A stretch of 64,000 nucleotides of DNA from VBCK01 sp036270655 (GCA_036270655.1 DATBCD010000017.1:1-64000); one strand, 5' to 3'; counted from the stretch's first letter, positions 32,883-41,736 are shown. The notes: a model not told the origin generated them from the letters alone. Numbers and translations are program-made.

Positions 32883-33994
32883 AAGCCGCCACCGCTGGAG
32901 CGCAACGCCAGGCCTCGGCCCGTACGGTCGCGCGCCTGGGCAGGGGCGCCTGGCGGACCGGCGTCGCCCTGGCGTACGGCCATGCCGTCGTTCAATTGAT
33001 AGTTGCCTTGTGTGACGACCGGCCGGTGCGCATCGACAGGGCCGTCGACCACCGAGGTGGTGTCGTCGCCGCCGAGCAGCTTCACCGCGACGCGAACCGC
33101 CGCGCCATTGGCCACCTGGAACACGTACGCGCCGTCCTGGTCGCTGAGCACCGCGTCGCGCGGCAGCAGCCAGCCTTTGATCCGCCCAACCTCGATGCGC
33201 ACGCGAAACGCCTGGCCCTGCAGGAGCGCCCCTGGCACGGCGACGTCGGCGTCCACCAGGCGCGTGGTCGGATTGAGCACGTGATCGATGCGTGCGATCT
33301 GGCCACTCTGCGCGGGATCCGCGCCGTTGATCGCTTCTACCTGTGCCGGCTGGCCTGTCCGCAAGCGAGCTCGTTGCGCCGGCTCGACGCCGACTGTGAC
33401 GACCAGGCCGCCCGTCCGGGTCAGCGTGATCAACGGGGTCCCGGGTTGCACGCGGACACCCTGCGCGACGGGCATTGTGCCGACTACGCCATCGAACGGA
33501 GCGAGCAGAGTCTGGCGCGGTTTGCCGCCGTACTCGCGTTCGAGGGCCCTGAGCGCCGCCTGGGCATCGGCCACTGCCTTGTCGGCCCTGGCCACCTGGT
33601 CCCGGGTGGCAAGCTGCTGCGAGAAAAGCCGCGCAGTGCGGGTTTGCTCCTCCCGTGCCAGCTCGACGGTCGAGGTCGCCTGCTCATAGTTGCTGCGGGC
33701 CGCCGCGGAGATCTCGAACTCCAACAGCCTCTGACCCGTGCGCACGGCTTCTCCCGGGGTGACGAACAGTTGCAGAACGCGCCCGTCGCTTTGCACGCTC
33801 AGCGTCATGCCCCCGTTCATCGCGGGCACGGCGGTCCCGTAGGCGGTCAGGGTGTCGGGTATCGAGCCCGACACCGGTGTTTGCGTCGAAACCAGCACGC
33901 TCGGTGATCCGGCGGCGCCGGCTGCCGGCGCTGCCCACCCGGCGACCGGCAGAACCATCCAGACGAAAGCGGCAGCGATATATCGGCTGTTCAT
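32879..33994 (-). CDS. RND efflux membrane fusion protein (periplasmic adaptor)
   Basis: 371 aa. A signal sequence (AAAFVWMVLPVAGWA) is followed by the first lipoyl half (LSVQSDGRVLQLFVTPGEAV), a helical hairpin (NYEQATSTVELAREEQTRTA, QVARADKAVADAQAALRALE) and the second lipoyl half (PFDGVVGTMPVAQGVRVQPG), then barrel and membrane-proximal domains. It links the pump to the outer-membrane factor. It overlaps both neighbours by ATGA, so all three subunits are translationally coupled. Confidence 0.9.
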   Translation of the reverse strand: MNSRYIAAAFVWMVLPVAGWAAPAAGAAGSPSVLVSTQTPVSGSIPDTLTAYGTAVPAMNGGMTLSVQSDGRVLQLFVTPGEAVRTGQRLLEFEISAAARSNYEQATSTVELAREEQTRTARLFSQQLATRDQVARADKAVADAQAALRALEREYGGKPRQTLLAPFDGVVGTMPVAQGVRVQPGTPLITLTRTGGLVVTVGVEPAQRARLRTGQPAQVEAINGADPAQSGQIARIDHVLNPTTRLVDADVAVPGALLQGQAFRVRIEVGRIKGWLLPRDAVLSDQDGAYVFQVANGAAVRVAVKLLGGDDTTSVVDGPVDAHRPVVTQGNYQLNDGMAVRQGDAGPPGAPAQARDRTGRGLALRSSGGGL

Positions 33995-35346
33995 TGTTTG
34001 GTCTCCTGGGCGGCAATCGTCACCGGCGGCATGCCGGCGCCGATCAGGGTCGCCACCGCAATCTGCTGTTCCAGCAATGTCTGCTCGATGCCGAGGATCT
34101 CCTGTTGCTTGGCATTGCGCGCCGACAGCACATCGACGTAGGTGCGCTCGTCCAGATCGCCGGCCGCATAGGCGCTTTGCGCGCGCTCGACGGCCCGTTC
34201 CAGCTCGGCGAGCTGTGGCTGTTTGGAGATCAACTGGTTTTGCAGCAGCGCCATGTCGGCGAGCAGACTCTGTACCTCGGCCTTCGCCGTTGCCAGTCGG
34301 GCCGTGAACTCGTCGTGCAGTTGCTGGCGTGTCGCGGTCTCGACTGCGATGTTGCCTTGATTACGGTCGAAGACGGGCAGGTCGATCGTGGTCTGAGGGC
34401 CGAGCGACCGCACGTCGGTGTTGTCGTGGCCGCCGGTGATTCCGAGCGACAGCATCGGGAACTGGGCCAGGATGGCACCGCGCACCTTGTCTTCCTGCGA
34501 CCGGTAGCCGAGCTGCAATGCGACCAGATCGGGGCGTCGGTCGGCCAGGCTCGGCACGGCCTGCTGCACGGCGGCAGGATCAACCACCGGCAGATCCATG
34601 CGCTCGGCGAGTCGCAGCGGAGCGACGGGAGACAAGCCAAGCAGGACGTTCAGATCGCGCCGGCGCATCTGCTGCTGGCGCTGCAGATCGTCGAGCTGCT
34701 TGCGCGCGGCGGCCGCGGCGCTCAAGTCGGGTACCAGTGCGGTGAGCGTCGTATCGCCCTGGGCAAGCGCATCGCGGTTGCGTGACAGAAGATCCTGCAG
34801 CTGGGCTGCATTCTGCTCGAGCAGGCGCCGCTGCTTTTCGCCTTCCACCAGATCCACCGCCAGCAGGCGCGCCTTGGCAATGGTTTGCCACTCCTGCCAC
34901 AACAGCCTGCCATCGATCTGGCCCGCAGCGTGGCCGGCGGCAGCGCGCCGGGAGGAGAGCGTTATCAGCGATTTCAGGTCCTGGCTCAGACCGGCGGCAA
35001 GCGCGGCGGTGGTACCGGGCCCGCCAAGCACGAAAGCGTAGCTGCCATTGAGCGAAGGATTGGGCGCGATCCCGGCAGCAAGAATCTGCGCCTGCGCCAG
35101 GCCCCGTTGGGCGCGCGCGGCAACCAGATCCGGGTTGTTGCGCAATGCCAGCAGGGCGACGTCGTCCATGCCGAGCTGCCCCGGCAGCGGCTGGGCCTCA
35201 TGGACCAGCTCGTCGGCGCGATCCGAAAGCGCCGCGCTCTTGTTCAGCGGCAGCGGCGCATAGCTGGCGCAGCCGCCGAGCACGCCGAGCATCAGGGCGG
35301 CCGCGCCGCGCCGGCAGCGTTCGGCAATTAGGATAATCAGGCGCAT
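33991..35346 (-). CDS. TolC-type outer-membrane efflux lipoprotein
   Basis: 451 aa, first gene of the efflux operon. A lipobox LGGC (about residue 26) predicts a lipidated outer-membrane protein, as in OprM/CusC. The two OEP repeats have LALRNNPDLVAARAQRGLAQ and RPDLVALQLGYRSQEDKVRG, and long coiled segments (ATRQQLHDEFTARLATAKAE, ERAVERAQSAYAAGDLDERT) form the tunnel. AGGAACC lies before ATG 35346. It is divergent from the two-component genes across about 120 bp. Confidence 0.9.
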   Translation of the reverse strand: MRLIILIAERCRRGAAALMLGVLGGCASYAPLPLNKSAALSDRADELVHEAQPLPGQLGMDDVALLALRNNPDLVAARAQRGLAQAQILAAGIAPNPSLNGSYAFVLGGPGTTAALAAGLSQDLKSLITLSSRRAAAGHAAGQIDGRLLWQEWQTIAKARLLAVDLVEGEKQRRLLEQNAAQLQDLLSRNRDALAQGDTTLTALVPDLSAAAAARKQLDDLQRQQQMRRRDLNVLLGLSPVAPLRLAERMDLPVVDPAAVQQAVPSLADRRPDLVALQLGYRSQEDKVRGAILAQFPMLSLGITGGHDNTDVRSLGPQTTIDLPVFDRNQGNIAVETATRQQLHDEFTARLATAKAEVQSLLADMALLQNQLISKQPQLAELERAVERAQSAYAAGDLDERTYVDVLSARNAKQQEILGIEQTLLEQQIAVATLIGAGMPPVTIAAQETKQ

Positions 35347-35410
35347 GGTTCCTGCAGGCTAGCGCCCGTCACCTCACCGCCCGTTGGACGCAACATTACC
35401 AAACCGCAAC

Positions 35411-35439
35411 TTGACAGGCGTTTTTCGCGACGGTTAGAT
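35411..35439 (+). promoter_or_regulatory. Probable sigma-70 promoter of the response-regulator gene
   Basis: TTGACA (35411-35416), 17-bp spacer, TTAGAT (35434-35439). It lies 29 bp before the proposed CTG start, leaving a leader of about 20 nt. The region also separates the divergent efflux operon, so phosphorylated regulator could bind here to control both. Confidence 0.65.
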
Positions 35440-35468
35440 AAGCGATCGAAATTCGTCGGGAGTGCGCC

Positions 35469-36146
35469 CTGAAGATCCTGGTCGTCGAGGATGATGCGGA
35501 GACGGCAAATTACGTACTGCAGGGCCTGCAGGAAGAGGGGCACAACGTGGCCGTCGCGTCCGACGGCCGCGACGGCCTGTTCCGCGCGGCCGGCGAGGAC
35601 TGGGACCTGCTGATCGTCGATCGGATGCTGCCCCGGCTCGATGGCCTGGCCATTTTGCGCACATTGCGGGGGGGCGGCGTCGGCACACCGGTGCTGTTTC
35701 TGACGACTCTGGGGGGCATCGACGACCGCGTCGACGGTCTTAACGCGGGGGCTGATGACTATCTGGTCAAGCCATTCGCCTTTTCGGAGCTGGCGGCGCG
35801 CGTCGCGGCGCTCGGGCGCCGCCCACGCCGCGCGGCGCAGGAGTCGACGCTCAAGGTGGCAGATCTGGAGATGAACCTGCTCGCGCGCACGGTCCGCCGG
35901 GGCACCGAGGAAGTGGACCTGCAACCGCGCGAGTTTCGCTTGCTGGAATACTTGCTAAGGCACGCCGACCAGGTGGTGACTCGCACGATGCTGCTGGAGA
36001 ACGTGTGGGACTTTCACTTTGACCCGCACACCAACGTGGTCGAGAGCCACATCAGCCGGCTGCGCGGCAAGATCGACAAGGGGCGTGCCCGCCCGTTGAT
36101 TCACACCGTGCGCGGCGCAGGCTATTGTCTCCGTGCATCTGCCTAG
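35469..36146 (+). CDS. OmpR/PhoB-type response regulator with probable CTG start
   Basis: 225 aa if started at CTG 35469: then KILVVEDDAETANYVLQGLQ. The receiver has the acidic pair EDD, the phospho-acceptor in LLIVDRMLPRLDG (about residue 51), the Thr in FLTTLGG and the Lys in YLVKPFAFSELAA. The winged helix (about 130-225) has EFRLLEYLLRHADQVVTRTM, then VESHISRLRGKID and RGAGYCLRA. No ATG, GTG or TTG in frame precedes the receiver start. CGGGAG lies 6 bp before CTG. Starting at the first ATG (35547) would delete the first strand and acidic pair. It overlaps the kinase gene and faces the efflux operon it probably controls. Confidence 0.88.
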   Translation: MKILVVEDDAETANYVLQGLQEEGHNVAVASDGRDGLFRAAGEDWDLLIVDRMLPRLDGLAILRTLRGGGVGTPVLFLTTLGGIDDRVDGLNAGADDYLVKPFAFSELAARVAALGRRPRRAAQESTLKVADLEMNLLARTVRRGTEEVDLQPREFRLLEYLLRHADQVVTRTMLLENVWDFHFDPHTNVVESHISRLRGKIDKGRARPLIHTVRGAGYCLRASA

Positions 36147-37482
36147 GCTAGTCCGCACTTCGAGCTTCCGGCTCACCCTGGTGTACGCCATCCTCACCGG
36201 CGTGAGCTTCCTGCTGCTGTTCGGCGTGGTTTTCTGGGCAACCACCCGGTTTATGGATCAGCAGATCGACGCGAGCGTAGCCAGCGAAATCGCGGAGATC
36301 CTCGCCGATCCGGAGTCGTCCGCGCCTGGAGGCTTGCAGGCGACGATCCAGGGTCTGATCAGTCATTCGCCCGGTTTCTATTACCTGCTGCAGGCGCCGT
36401 CGGGCAACGTGCTGGCTGGCAACCTGCCGGCCACGGAGGCGGTCGTCGGCATCCGGGAATGGGGCGGGCAGGCCAGACAGAAACAGAATGCCTTTTCGGC
36501 CCTGCGAGGCCGAGGTGTCGAAGTTCCGCAGGGGTATCTGTTCGTCGGATCAAGCACGCTTCAGGTTCACGAGATGGGAGAGATGGTCAGGCGCTTATTT
36601 CTGGGCGGCGCGGCGGTGGCCTTGCTGCTGGCGCTGGCCGGCGGCGCGATCATGAGCATGGGTCTGCTTCGCAGGATCGAAACGGTGAGCCAGACCAGCC
36701 GCGACATCGTCAACGGAGACCTGCAACGACGTATTCCGGTGCGCGACAGCGGCGACGAATTCGACCATCTGGCCGTCAGCCTCAACGCCATGCTGGACCG
36801 CATTCAGACGCTGATGGAAGACCTGCGTCAGGTCACCACGGATATTGCGCACGATCTGCGCACGCCGCTGACGCGCCTGCGGCAACGCCTGGAGCTGGCC
36901 CAACGGCCCAGTGTCGACCCCGGCACCCTGCGGACGGTACTGGATGCCACCGGTCACGACATCGATGGCATCCTCGAGATCTTCAGCGCGCTGCTGCGCA
37001 TCGCACAGATCGAAAGCGGGGCGCGCAAGGCCGGGTTCAAGCAGGTCAATGTGAGCGACCTGCTGCACACCGTGCTCGAGGTCTACCGGCCGGCATTGGA
37101 GGAAAAAGACCAGCAGTTGCAGGAAACCATCGAGGGCGATCTGACGACTCGAGGCGACCGCGAGCTGCTGATGCAGTTGTTTGCGAATCTGGTCGAGAAT
37201 GCAACACGGCATTGTCCACCCGGGGCGCGCGTGGCGTGCGTCGCGCAGCGCCGTTCCGATGCGGTGGAAGTCAGCGTCGCCGACAACGGACCGGGAATTC
37301 CCGAAGCGCTGCGAGGCAAGGTGCTGCAGCGATTTTTCCGGCTGGAAACCAGCCGCACCACGTCGGGCAGCGGCCTGGGGCTCAGCCTCGCGGCCGCCGT
37401 GGCGACGTTGCACGACGCGAGGCTGGACCTTTCCGACAATGCGCCCGGCCTGCGCGTGACCGTGTCGTTGCGGACGTGCTGA
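36133..37482 (+). CDS. Membrane sensor histidine kinase partnering the response regulator
   Basis: 449 aa, GTG start 36133, overlapping the regulator by 14 bp. Two membrane helices (about 12-35 and 155-180) flank a periplasmic sensor of about 120 residues. HAMP follows (LLRRIETVSQTSRDIVNGDL). The H box is TTDIAHDLRTPLTRLRQRLE, the N box LFANLVENATRHCPPGA, and the G boxes VADNGPGIP and SGSGLGLSL. This is the layout of heavy-metal or antimicrobial sensors such as CusS/PcoS. With the divergent RND operon it forms a typical sensor-controlled efflux locus. Confidence 0.9.
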   Translation: MHLPRLVRTSSFRLTLVYAILTGVSFLLLFGVVFWATTRFMDQQIDASVASEIAEILADPESSAPGGLQATIQGLISHSPGFYYLLQAPSGNVLAGNLPATEAVVGIREWGGQARQKQNAFSALRGRGVEVPQGYLFVGSSTLQVHEMGEMVRRLFLGGAAVALLLALAGGAIMSMGLLRRIETVSQTSRDIVNGDLQRRIPVRDSGDEFDHLAVSLNAMLDRIQTLMEDLRQVTTDIAHDLRTPLTRLRQRLELAQRPSVDPGTLRTVLDATGHDIDGILEIFSALLRIAQIESGARKAGFKQVNVSDLLHTVLEVYRPALEEKDQQLQETIEGDLTTRGDRELLMQLFANLVENATRHCPPGARVACVAQRRSDAVEVSVADNGPGIPEALRGKVLQRFFRLETSRTTSGSGLGLSLAAAVATLHDARLDLSDNAPGLRVTVSLRTC

Positions 37483-37619
37483 CAGCTTTTCGCGACGGCT
37501 CCGCCAGTCACGATGTTTGAAGCGGACGGGCGAAGCAAGCGGGGCAGGGTAAGGCGAGCACGGAAATGATGATGCGTTTTCACCTTGGGCTGAACGAGTG
37601 GTAGTGGTACGCTTTCTTC

Positions 37620-38243
37620 GTGACCAGGACAACCCGACTTCTCATTGTTCTTGCCGTCACGATTGGACTTTTTACCTGCGCCGGTGCCGTCGCGTTGATC
37701 TATTCAGGCGTGGTGAGCGTCGCGGCGACGGATCCCCATTGGACCCTCATCGATTGGGTCTTCCGGACTGCCCGCGAGCGCTCGATCAAGGCGCATGCCG
37801 CTGGCCTCACGCCGCCTTCCGTGCTCGACGAGGAGCAACGGATCCTCGCCGGGGCCGGCCACTACGCGGCCCATTGCGCAGGCTGCCATGGCGCGCCGGG
37901 CGCTTCCGAGAGCGACCTGGCGCACGGACTGTCGCCCAAGCCTGCCCGCCTAAGGGAAGTGACCCGGCGCTACTCGGCCGGCGAGCTTTTCTGGATCGTG
38001 AAGAACGGCATCAAGATGACGGGCATGCCCTCATGGGCAAGCCACGGTGACGCGCAACTGTGGGACATCGTGGCATTCCTCCGCAAGCTACCCGACCTGT
38101 CGCCCGAACAGTACGAGCGGCTGATCGCCGCGGCGGCCGAAGATCCTGAGCTTCACCACCATCCGGGCGCGCCGGGACAAGGGCACGTGCACCCGTCGGG
38201 CACGCCCGCTGACAATTCAACCCATGCGGACGAAGTCCGGTGA
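37620..38243 (+). CDS. Class I cytochrome c, membrane-anchored
   Basis: 207 aa from GTG 37620. An N-terminal helix (LLIVLAVTIGLFTCAGAVAL) anchors or exports it. The heme attachment motif is CAGCH (86-90), preceded by GAGHYAAHCAGCHGAPG. The sixth ligand is a methionine in GIKMTGMPSW. The tail has a His-rich stretch (ELHHHPGAPGQGHVHPSG), which might bind metal. It acts in periplasmic electron transfer. No oxidase or dehydrogenase gene adjoins it, so its partners are unknown. It follows the sensor kinase by 137 bp with nothing notable between. Confidence 0.87.
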   Translation: MTRTTRLLIVLAVTIGLFTCAGAVALIYSGVVSVAATDPHWTLIDWVFRTARERSIKAHAAGLTPPSVLDEEQRILAGAGHYAAHCAGCHGAPGASESDLAHGLSPKPARLREVTRRYSAGELFWIVKNGIKMTGMPSWASHGDAQLWDIVAFLRKLPDLSPEQYERLIAAAAEDPELHHHPGAPGQGHVHPSGTPADNSTHADEVR

Positions 38244-38327
38244 ATGAATCCGACCGACCTCATCCAGCGCGGCGGGACGTCGGGCCACTGTCGCCCTGAT
38301 CCTGCTCAGGGCGAGCGCGTTCGGTCT

Positions 38328-38855
38328 TTACTGATAGTGCTGCGCCGTGGCGGGCCTGCGCCTGCGGTTGCCGCTTGCCTGCTCCCACAGGGTGTTCAGG
38401 CACCTGTGCTCGCTGAAGTATTTCGGGCGGAAGCGCGTTCGGACGGCACGCTCCACCACTTGCGTCAGGCACTGCGTGGCAAATTCGACGAGCCGGCCGT
38501 TCAGAGGCTGACCATCTTCGGCCAGGTCGACCAGCTCTGCCAGGTGATGCACTTCCGTAAACGAAAGGTGCGCCTGCGCAGTTCGCGCGAACTTGCTGGC
38601 GACGGTCATCACGGTCGCTTCGAGCTCCGCGCACAACGCGCCCCACGCCGCGTCCACCGAATTGTCACTGGTGGTCAAGCCCCGATCGACCGCATCCATC
38701 TGTCTTACCGCTTCCGCCTGGTTTGCCCCATTGTGAAGGTCTCGCGCGGGAATCAAATCATCCGAACGTGGGAACGCGTGAGGCACGTTGACGCAGGTCA
38801 AATTGCGGGTCACAGCTTTGTCGGCGATAGCGTCGCGCAGCGCCCGGCCTCCCAA
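38328..38855 (-). CDS. Hypothetical protein
   Basis: 175 aa if started at TTG 38855; GTG 38816 is an alternative. The stretch VDAAWGALCAELEATVMTVA then SKFARTAQAHLSFTEVHHLA and LVEFATQCLTQVVERAVRTR looks like a helical bundle, with a basic C-terminal tail (GNRRRRPATAQHYQ). Third codon positions are strongly G/C on this strand, which favours it over the overlapping plus-strand frame. No domain is recognised. Confidence 0.5.
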   Translation of the reverse strand: MGGRALRDAIADKAVTRNLTCVNVPHAFPRSDDLIPARDLHNGANQAEAVRQMDAVDRGLTTSDNSVDAAWGALCAELEATVMTVASKFARTAQAHLSFTEVHHLAELVDLAEDGQPLNGRLVEFATQCLTQVVERAVRTRFRPKYFSEHRCLNTLWEQASGNRRRRPATAQHYQ

Positions 38856-38989
38856 GGATTGGCGTCAGGGATGCCTGCCAGCCGTGGCACTCTTCGATAT
38901 CAAGGCGCGCTGTCCCGCCGATTTCGACTGCGCTTGCGCAATGCGCTCACGCCCCGACCCGGTGCGGCCGAAGCGGCGCAATGGCCGCG

Positions 38990-39343
38990 TCAGGGGGCCT
39001 GCTGACCGGCACTTACCTGCGCGGGCTCCAGCGGTACCAACAGCCACAGCAGCACGTACAGAAGTACGCCGGTACCGGCGCACAGCACGAGCAACGTGAA
39101 AAGAAGTCGCCAGACCCAGGCGGGCGTTTCGGTGACCTGACCGATACCCGCACACACGCCGCCCAGCCATCGCTCGTATCGACTGCGGCGCAAAGCATTG
39201 ATCCCACCGACCGCGGCTCGCGTGTAACTCGTACCCGCAGCGCCGCTGAGCACGCGCGCCTTGGCACGGGCGAATTCGTCGTCGGACAGCACACCGCGTT
39301 GATGCAGATCTCCCAATTTGGCAAGTTCGTCGCTCTCAGACAT
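38990..39343 (-). CDS. SHOCT and PspC domain membrane protein
   Basis: 117 aa. An N-terminal SHOCT-like helix (DELAKLGDLHQRGVLSDDEF, then ARAKARVL) is followed by a PspC domain (SRYERWLGGVCAGIGQVTET, PAWVWRLLFTLLVLCAGTGV) with one or two membrane helices. PspC proteins sense or respond to inner-membrane stress; in this short form the partner is unknown. No psp operon genes are adjacent. Confidence 0.85.
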   Translation of the reverse strand: MSESDELAKLGDLHQRGVLSDDEFARAKARVLSGAAGTSYTRAAVGGINALRRSRYERWLGGVCAGIGQVTETPAWVWRLLFTLLVLCAGTGVLLYVLLWLLVPLEPAQVSAGQQAP

Positions 39344-39647
39344 CGGCTCCTCCCGAAAACCGGTGACAACCGTTCAAAGCGTAGCGCCATCGCAGCCGTT
39401 TATCGGCGCAATGCGATCAAGTGCAGATCCGGGCGACAGGCCTCGAAGATTCCGGGACAGCCGGAAAGCCGGGGCGTCCGCCAACGCGCTTTTGCCTGCC
39501 GCGGCACGGCGTGCGGGCCGGTCAGTGGCCCGCGTGGCGAGGTCGCAAAATCTTCGAGCGCCGGCGGCTGCTCCGCGCGGTCGCTTGTATTCACGCATCC
39601 CGATCGGAGAAAATGCCGATTGGGAGCCCTGCCTGCCGGATTTTTCG
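39344..39647. other. Intergenic region without recognised content
   Basis: About 300 bp between the divergent PspC and GNAT genes. Frames are open here but unlike any family I know, and I see no clear promoter, RNA or repeat. Confidence 0.4.
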
Positions 39648-40133
39648 ATGATGACGCCCGCCACGCTGGTGCAAGCCCGCTCCGAGGCCGAGTATGCGAG
39701 CGCTCGCGCGCTCTTCGTCGAGTACGCCGAGCAGCTCGGAGTCGATCTGTGCTTTCAAGGCTTTGCTTCCGAGCTGGAGTCGCTGGACACGATGTACGGG
39801 CCACCGTCCGGCTGCCTGATCCTGGCGCGCCGCGGTGACGACCACGTCGGCTGTGTCGGCGTGCGCCGCTTTTCCCCCGACGATTGTGAAATGAAGCGCC
39901 TGTACCTGCGCAACGATGCGCGTGGCTCCGGCCTCGGGCTTCGTCTTGCCCGCGCCGCGATCGATGCCGCGCGGACCATCGGATACAAACGAATGCTGCT
40001 CGATACGCTTGACGGCATGGCCGCTGCGCGCGCCGTGTATCGCGGCCTGGGGTTCAAGCAGATTGCCGCGTACTACGGCAATCCGTTGCAGAATGTGGTC
40101 TATATGGCGCTCGAAATCCGCAAAGCCGGTTAG
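39648..40133 (+). CDS. GNAT family N-acetyltransferase
   Basis: 161 aa from ATG 39648 (a second ATG follows at once). The fold is read from AEYASARALFVEYAEQLGVD, then CVGVRRFSPDDCEMKRLYLR, the acetyl-CoA loop RGSGLGLRLARAAIDAARTI, and YKRMLLDTLDGMAAARAVYR with GLGFKQIAAYYGNP. CEMKRLYVRP-like strands are typical of small-molecule or antibiotic-type acetyltransferases. The acceptor is unknown. Confidence 0.85.
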   Translation: MMTPATLVQARSEAEYASARALFVEYAEQLGVDLCFQGFASELESLDTMYGPPSGCLILARRGDDHVGCVGVRRFSPDDCEMKRLYLRNDARGSGLGLRLARAAIDAARTIGYKRMLLDTLDGMAAARAVYRGLGFKQIAAYYGNPLQNVVYMALEIRKAG

Positions 40134-40175
40134 CGCGTGCCATGTCGATCGTCACTCGTCGGGGCGGGAGTCTCG

Positions 40176-40436
40176 TTGAAGCTGAAACACGAAGCGGAAT
40201 TGTTCAAGGAAGCGATGCTCGCGGGCGTCAAATACGCCGAAGGCCGAGGCGTCGTGCAATTCGAGGCCACCGATTCGGCCAGTGAAAAGCTCCTGTACAT
40301 CTACCGACTCCTGGTCTACGACAAGCAGATCCAGCCGCTGCCGGAGGATCAGGTTGCCGAAAAGACCCTCAGACACAAGCTCGCGATCTGGTACTCGAAG
40401 CAACTGCCGAAAGACCACCCGCTTCTGAAGAAATGA
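40176..40436 (+). CDS. DUF5062-like small conserved protein
   Basis: 86 aa from TTG 40176, chosen because GGGGCGGGAG lies 5 bp upstream. The sequence KLKHEAELFKEAMLAGVKYA, then SEKLLYIYRLLVYDKQIQPL, PEDQVAEKTLRHKLAIWYSK and QLPKDHPLL resembles the DUF5062 family known from Vibrio and Shewanella (recalled, not searched). It has no known function. The stop overlaps the next methyltransferase start (ATGA), so the two are coupled. Confidence 0.68.
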   Translation: MKLKHEAELFKEAMLAGVKYAEGRGVVQFEATDSASEKLLYIYRLLVYDKQIQPLPEDQVAEKTLRHKLAIWYSKQLPKDHPLLKK

Positions 40437-41080
40437 TCCCGGCCATGGCTGCAAAGCCTCTCGAGGCGCAGGACCTGGACCGGATCGTCGCCGTGACGCT
40501 GGCGCACTACGAGCAGCGCGCCGAGGAGTTTCGCGCGGGCACGCGCGATCACGACGTGAGCCAGAACATCGATGCACTGCTGCGCCATATCCGCGGTGAA
40601 CCGCCCTTTGTCATTCTCGATCTTGGCTGCGGACCCGGGCGCGACCTGAAGACCCTGACCGGCCTGGGCCACGCGGCGATCGGCCTGGAAGCAGTCGCTG
40701 AATTCGCCGCGATGGCGCGAGCCGACTCGGGTTGCGAGGTGTGGCAGCAGGATTTTCTCAAGCTTGATCTGCCTGACGAGCGCTTTGACGGGATCTTCGC
40801 CAATGCCTCACTGTTTCACGTACCGTCCCAGGAACTGCCGCGCGTCTTGCGGCAGTTGCATGCCGCGTTGAAGCGCGACGGTGTTCTGTTCAGCTCCAAC
40901 CCGCATGGCGCCAACGAGGAGGGCTGGAACCGCGGCCGCTATGGGGCGTACCACGATCTGGCAGCCTGGCGCCGTTATCTGTCCGATGCCGCGTTCGTGG
41001 AGCTCGAACACTACTATCGGCCCACGGGGTTGCCGCGCCAGCAGCAGCCGTGGCTGGCGAGCGTCTGGCGCAAGCGCTAG
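40433..41080 (+). CDS. Class I SAM-dependent methyltransferase
   Basis: 215 aa. VILDLGCGPGRDLKTLTGLG is motif I, AIGLEAVAEFAAMARADSG motif II, ERFDGIFANASLFHVPSQEL motif IV, and LKRDGVLFSSNPHGANEEG follows as motif VI. The substrate is not known. ATG overlaps the DUF5062-like stop. A second in-frame ATG (MAAKPLEAQDL) four codons on is also possible. It converges with the DUF427 gene. Confidence 0.85.
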   Translation: MIPAMAAKPLEAQDLDRIVAVTLAHYEQRAEEFRAGTRDHDVSQNIDALLRHIRGEPPFVILDLGCGPGRDLKTLTGLGHAAIGLEAVAEFAAMARADSGCEVWQQDFLKLDLPDERFDGIFANASLFHVPSQELPRVLRQLHAALKRDGVLFSSNPHGANEEGWNRGRYGAYHDLAAWRRYLSDAAFVELEHYYRPTGLPRQQQPWLASVWRKR

Positions 41081-41129
41081 GACAGCGCTCGCAGGAGTCT
41101 GAGTCCAACGACGCGCCGGTTGCGTCCAA

Positions 41130-41513
41130 TCAGGCCGTGCCTTGTTCCGTGATCGCGTCGACGCGATCCGGATAGAACGCGAGGTACTCCTTGATCTGCG
41201 CGACGGCCGGATAGGGCGTCTCGTACGTCCACACCGCATCGACCGAGCGCGCCCCGCCCGCAGGAATGCTGTAGTACGCGCAGTCGCCCTTGTAAGGGCA
41301 ATAGCTGGCGTGGCTCGACCGTTCGAGCAGCGACATGTCGACGTCCTTGCGCGGGATGTACTGCACCGCCGGGTAGGTCGACTCGCGCATCGTCAGCGCC
41401 GCGCGGGTGTCGGCGACGGTTCGTCCACCGACCGACACGACAACCCGCAGAGGGTTCGCCGTGAGGATGATCGGATGGTCGGGTCCCGGGATCCTGGTCG
41501 GTTTGGCAGACAT
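41130..41513 (-). CDS. DUF427 domain protein
   Basis: 127 aa. The family signature is clear: VVVSVGGRTVADTRAALTMR, then YPAVQYIPRKDVDMSLLERS, SHASYCPYKGDCAYYSI and VWTYETPYPAVAQIKEYLAF. DUF427 proteins are small beta-sheet proteins with conserved Tyr, His and Cys residues and no established activity. The frame opens at ATG 41513. Confidence 0.9.
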   Translation of the reverse strand: MSAKPTRIPGPDHPIILTANPLRVVVSVGGRTVADTRAALTMRESTYPAVQYIPRKDVDMSLLERSSHASYCPYKGDCAYYSIPAGGARSVDAVWTYETPYPAVAQIKEYLAFYPDRVDAITEQGTA

Positions 41514-41736
41514 GGCTCAGATTCCTTCGCAGCTTGAACTTGCACGATCCGCGGCGCCTTCGTTGCGCGCCGGCTGATGCCCTGGCGGCTGCGCGTTGGT
41601 GTCCGGCAGCGCCAGGTTGGTTCAACGCGTCGCATCCCGTATGCGCGAGGCATCCGTCCTTGTTGCGATGAACCGTCTCACGAGGGCGTGGCACTCACCT
41701 TGCTGACATTGGTCGTCCTCAAGGGAGATTACAGCC

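Noticed and set aside
35547..36146. ATG 35547 as the start of the response regulator
   Set aside because: It would cut off the first receiver strand and the acidic pocket; homology extends back to 35472.
38244..39005. A 253-residue plus-strand frame after the cytochrome gene
   Set aside because: Codon third positions and protein-like composition favour the minus-strand gene at 38328-38855.
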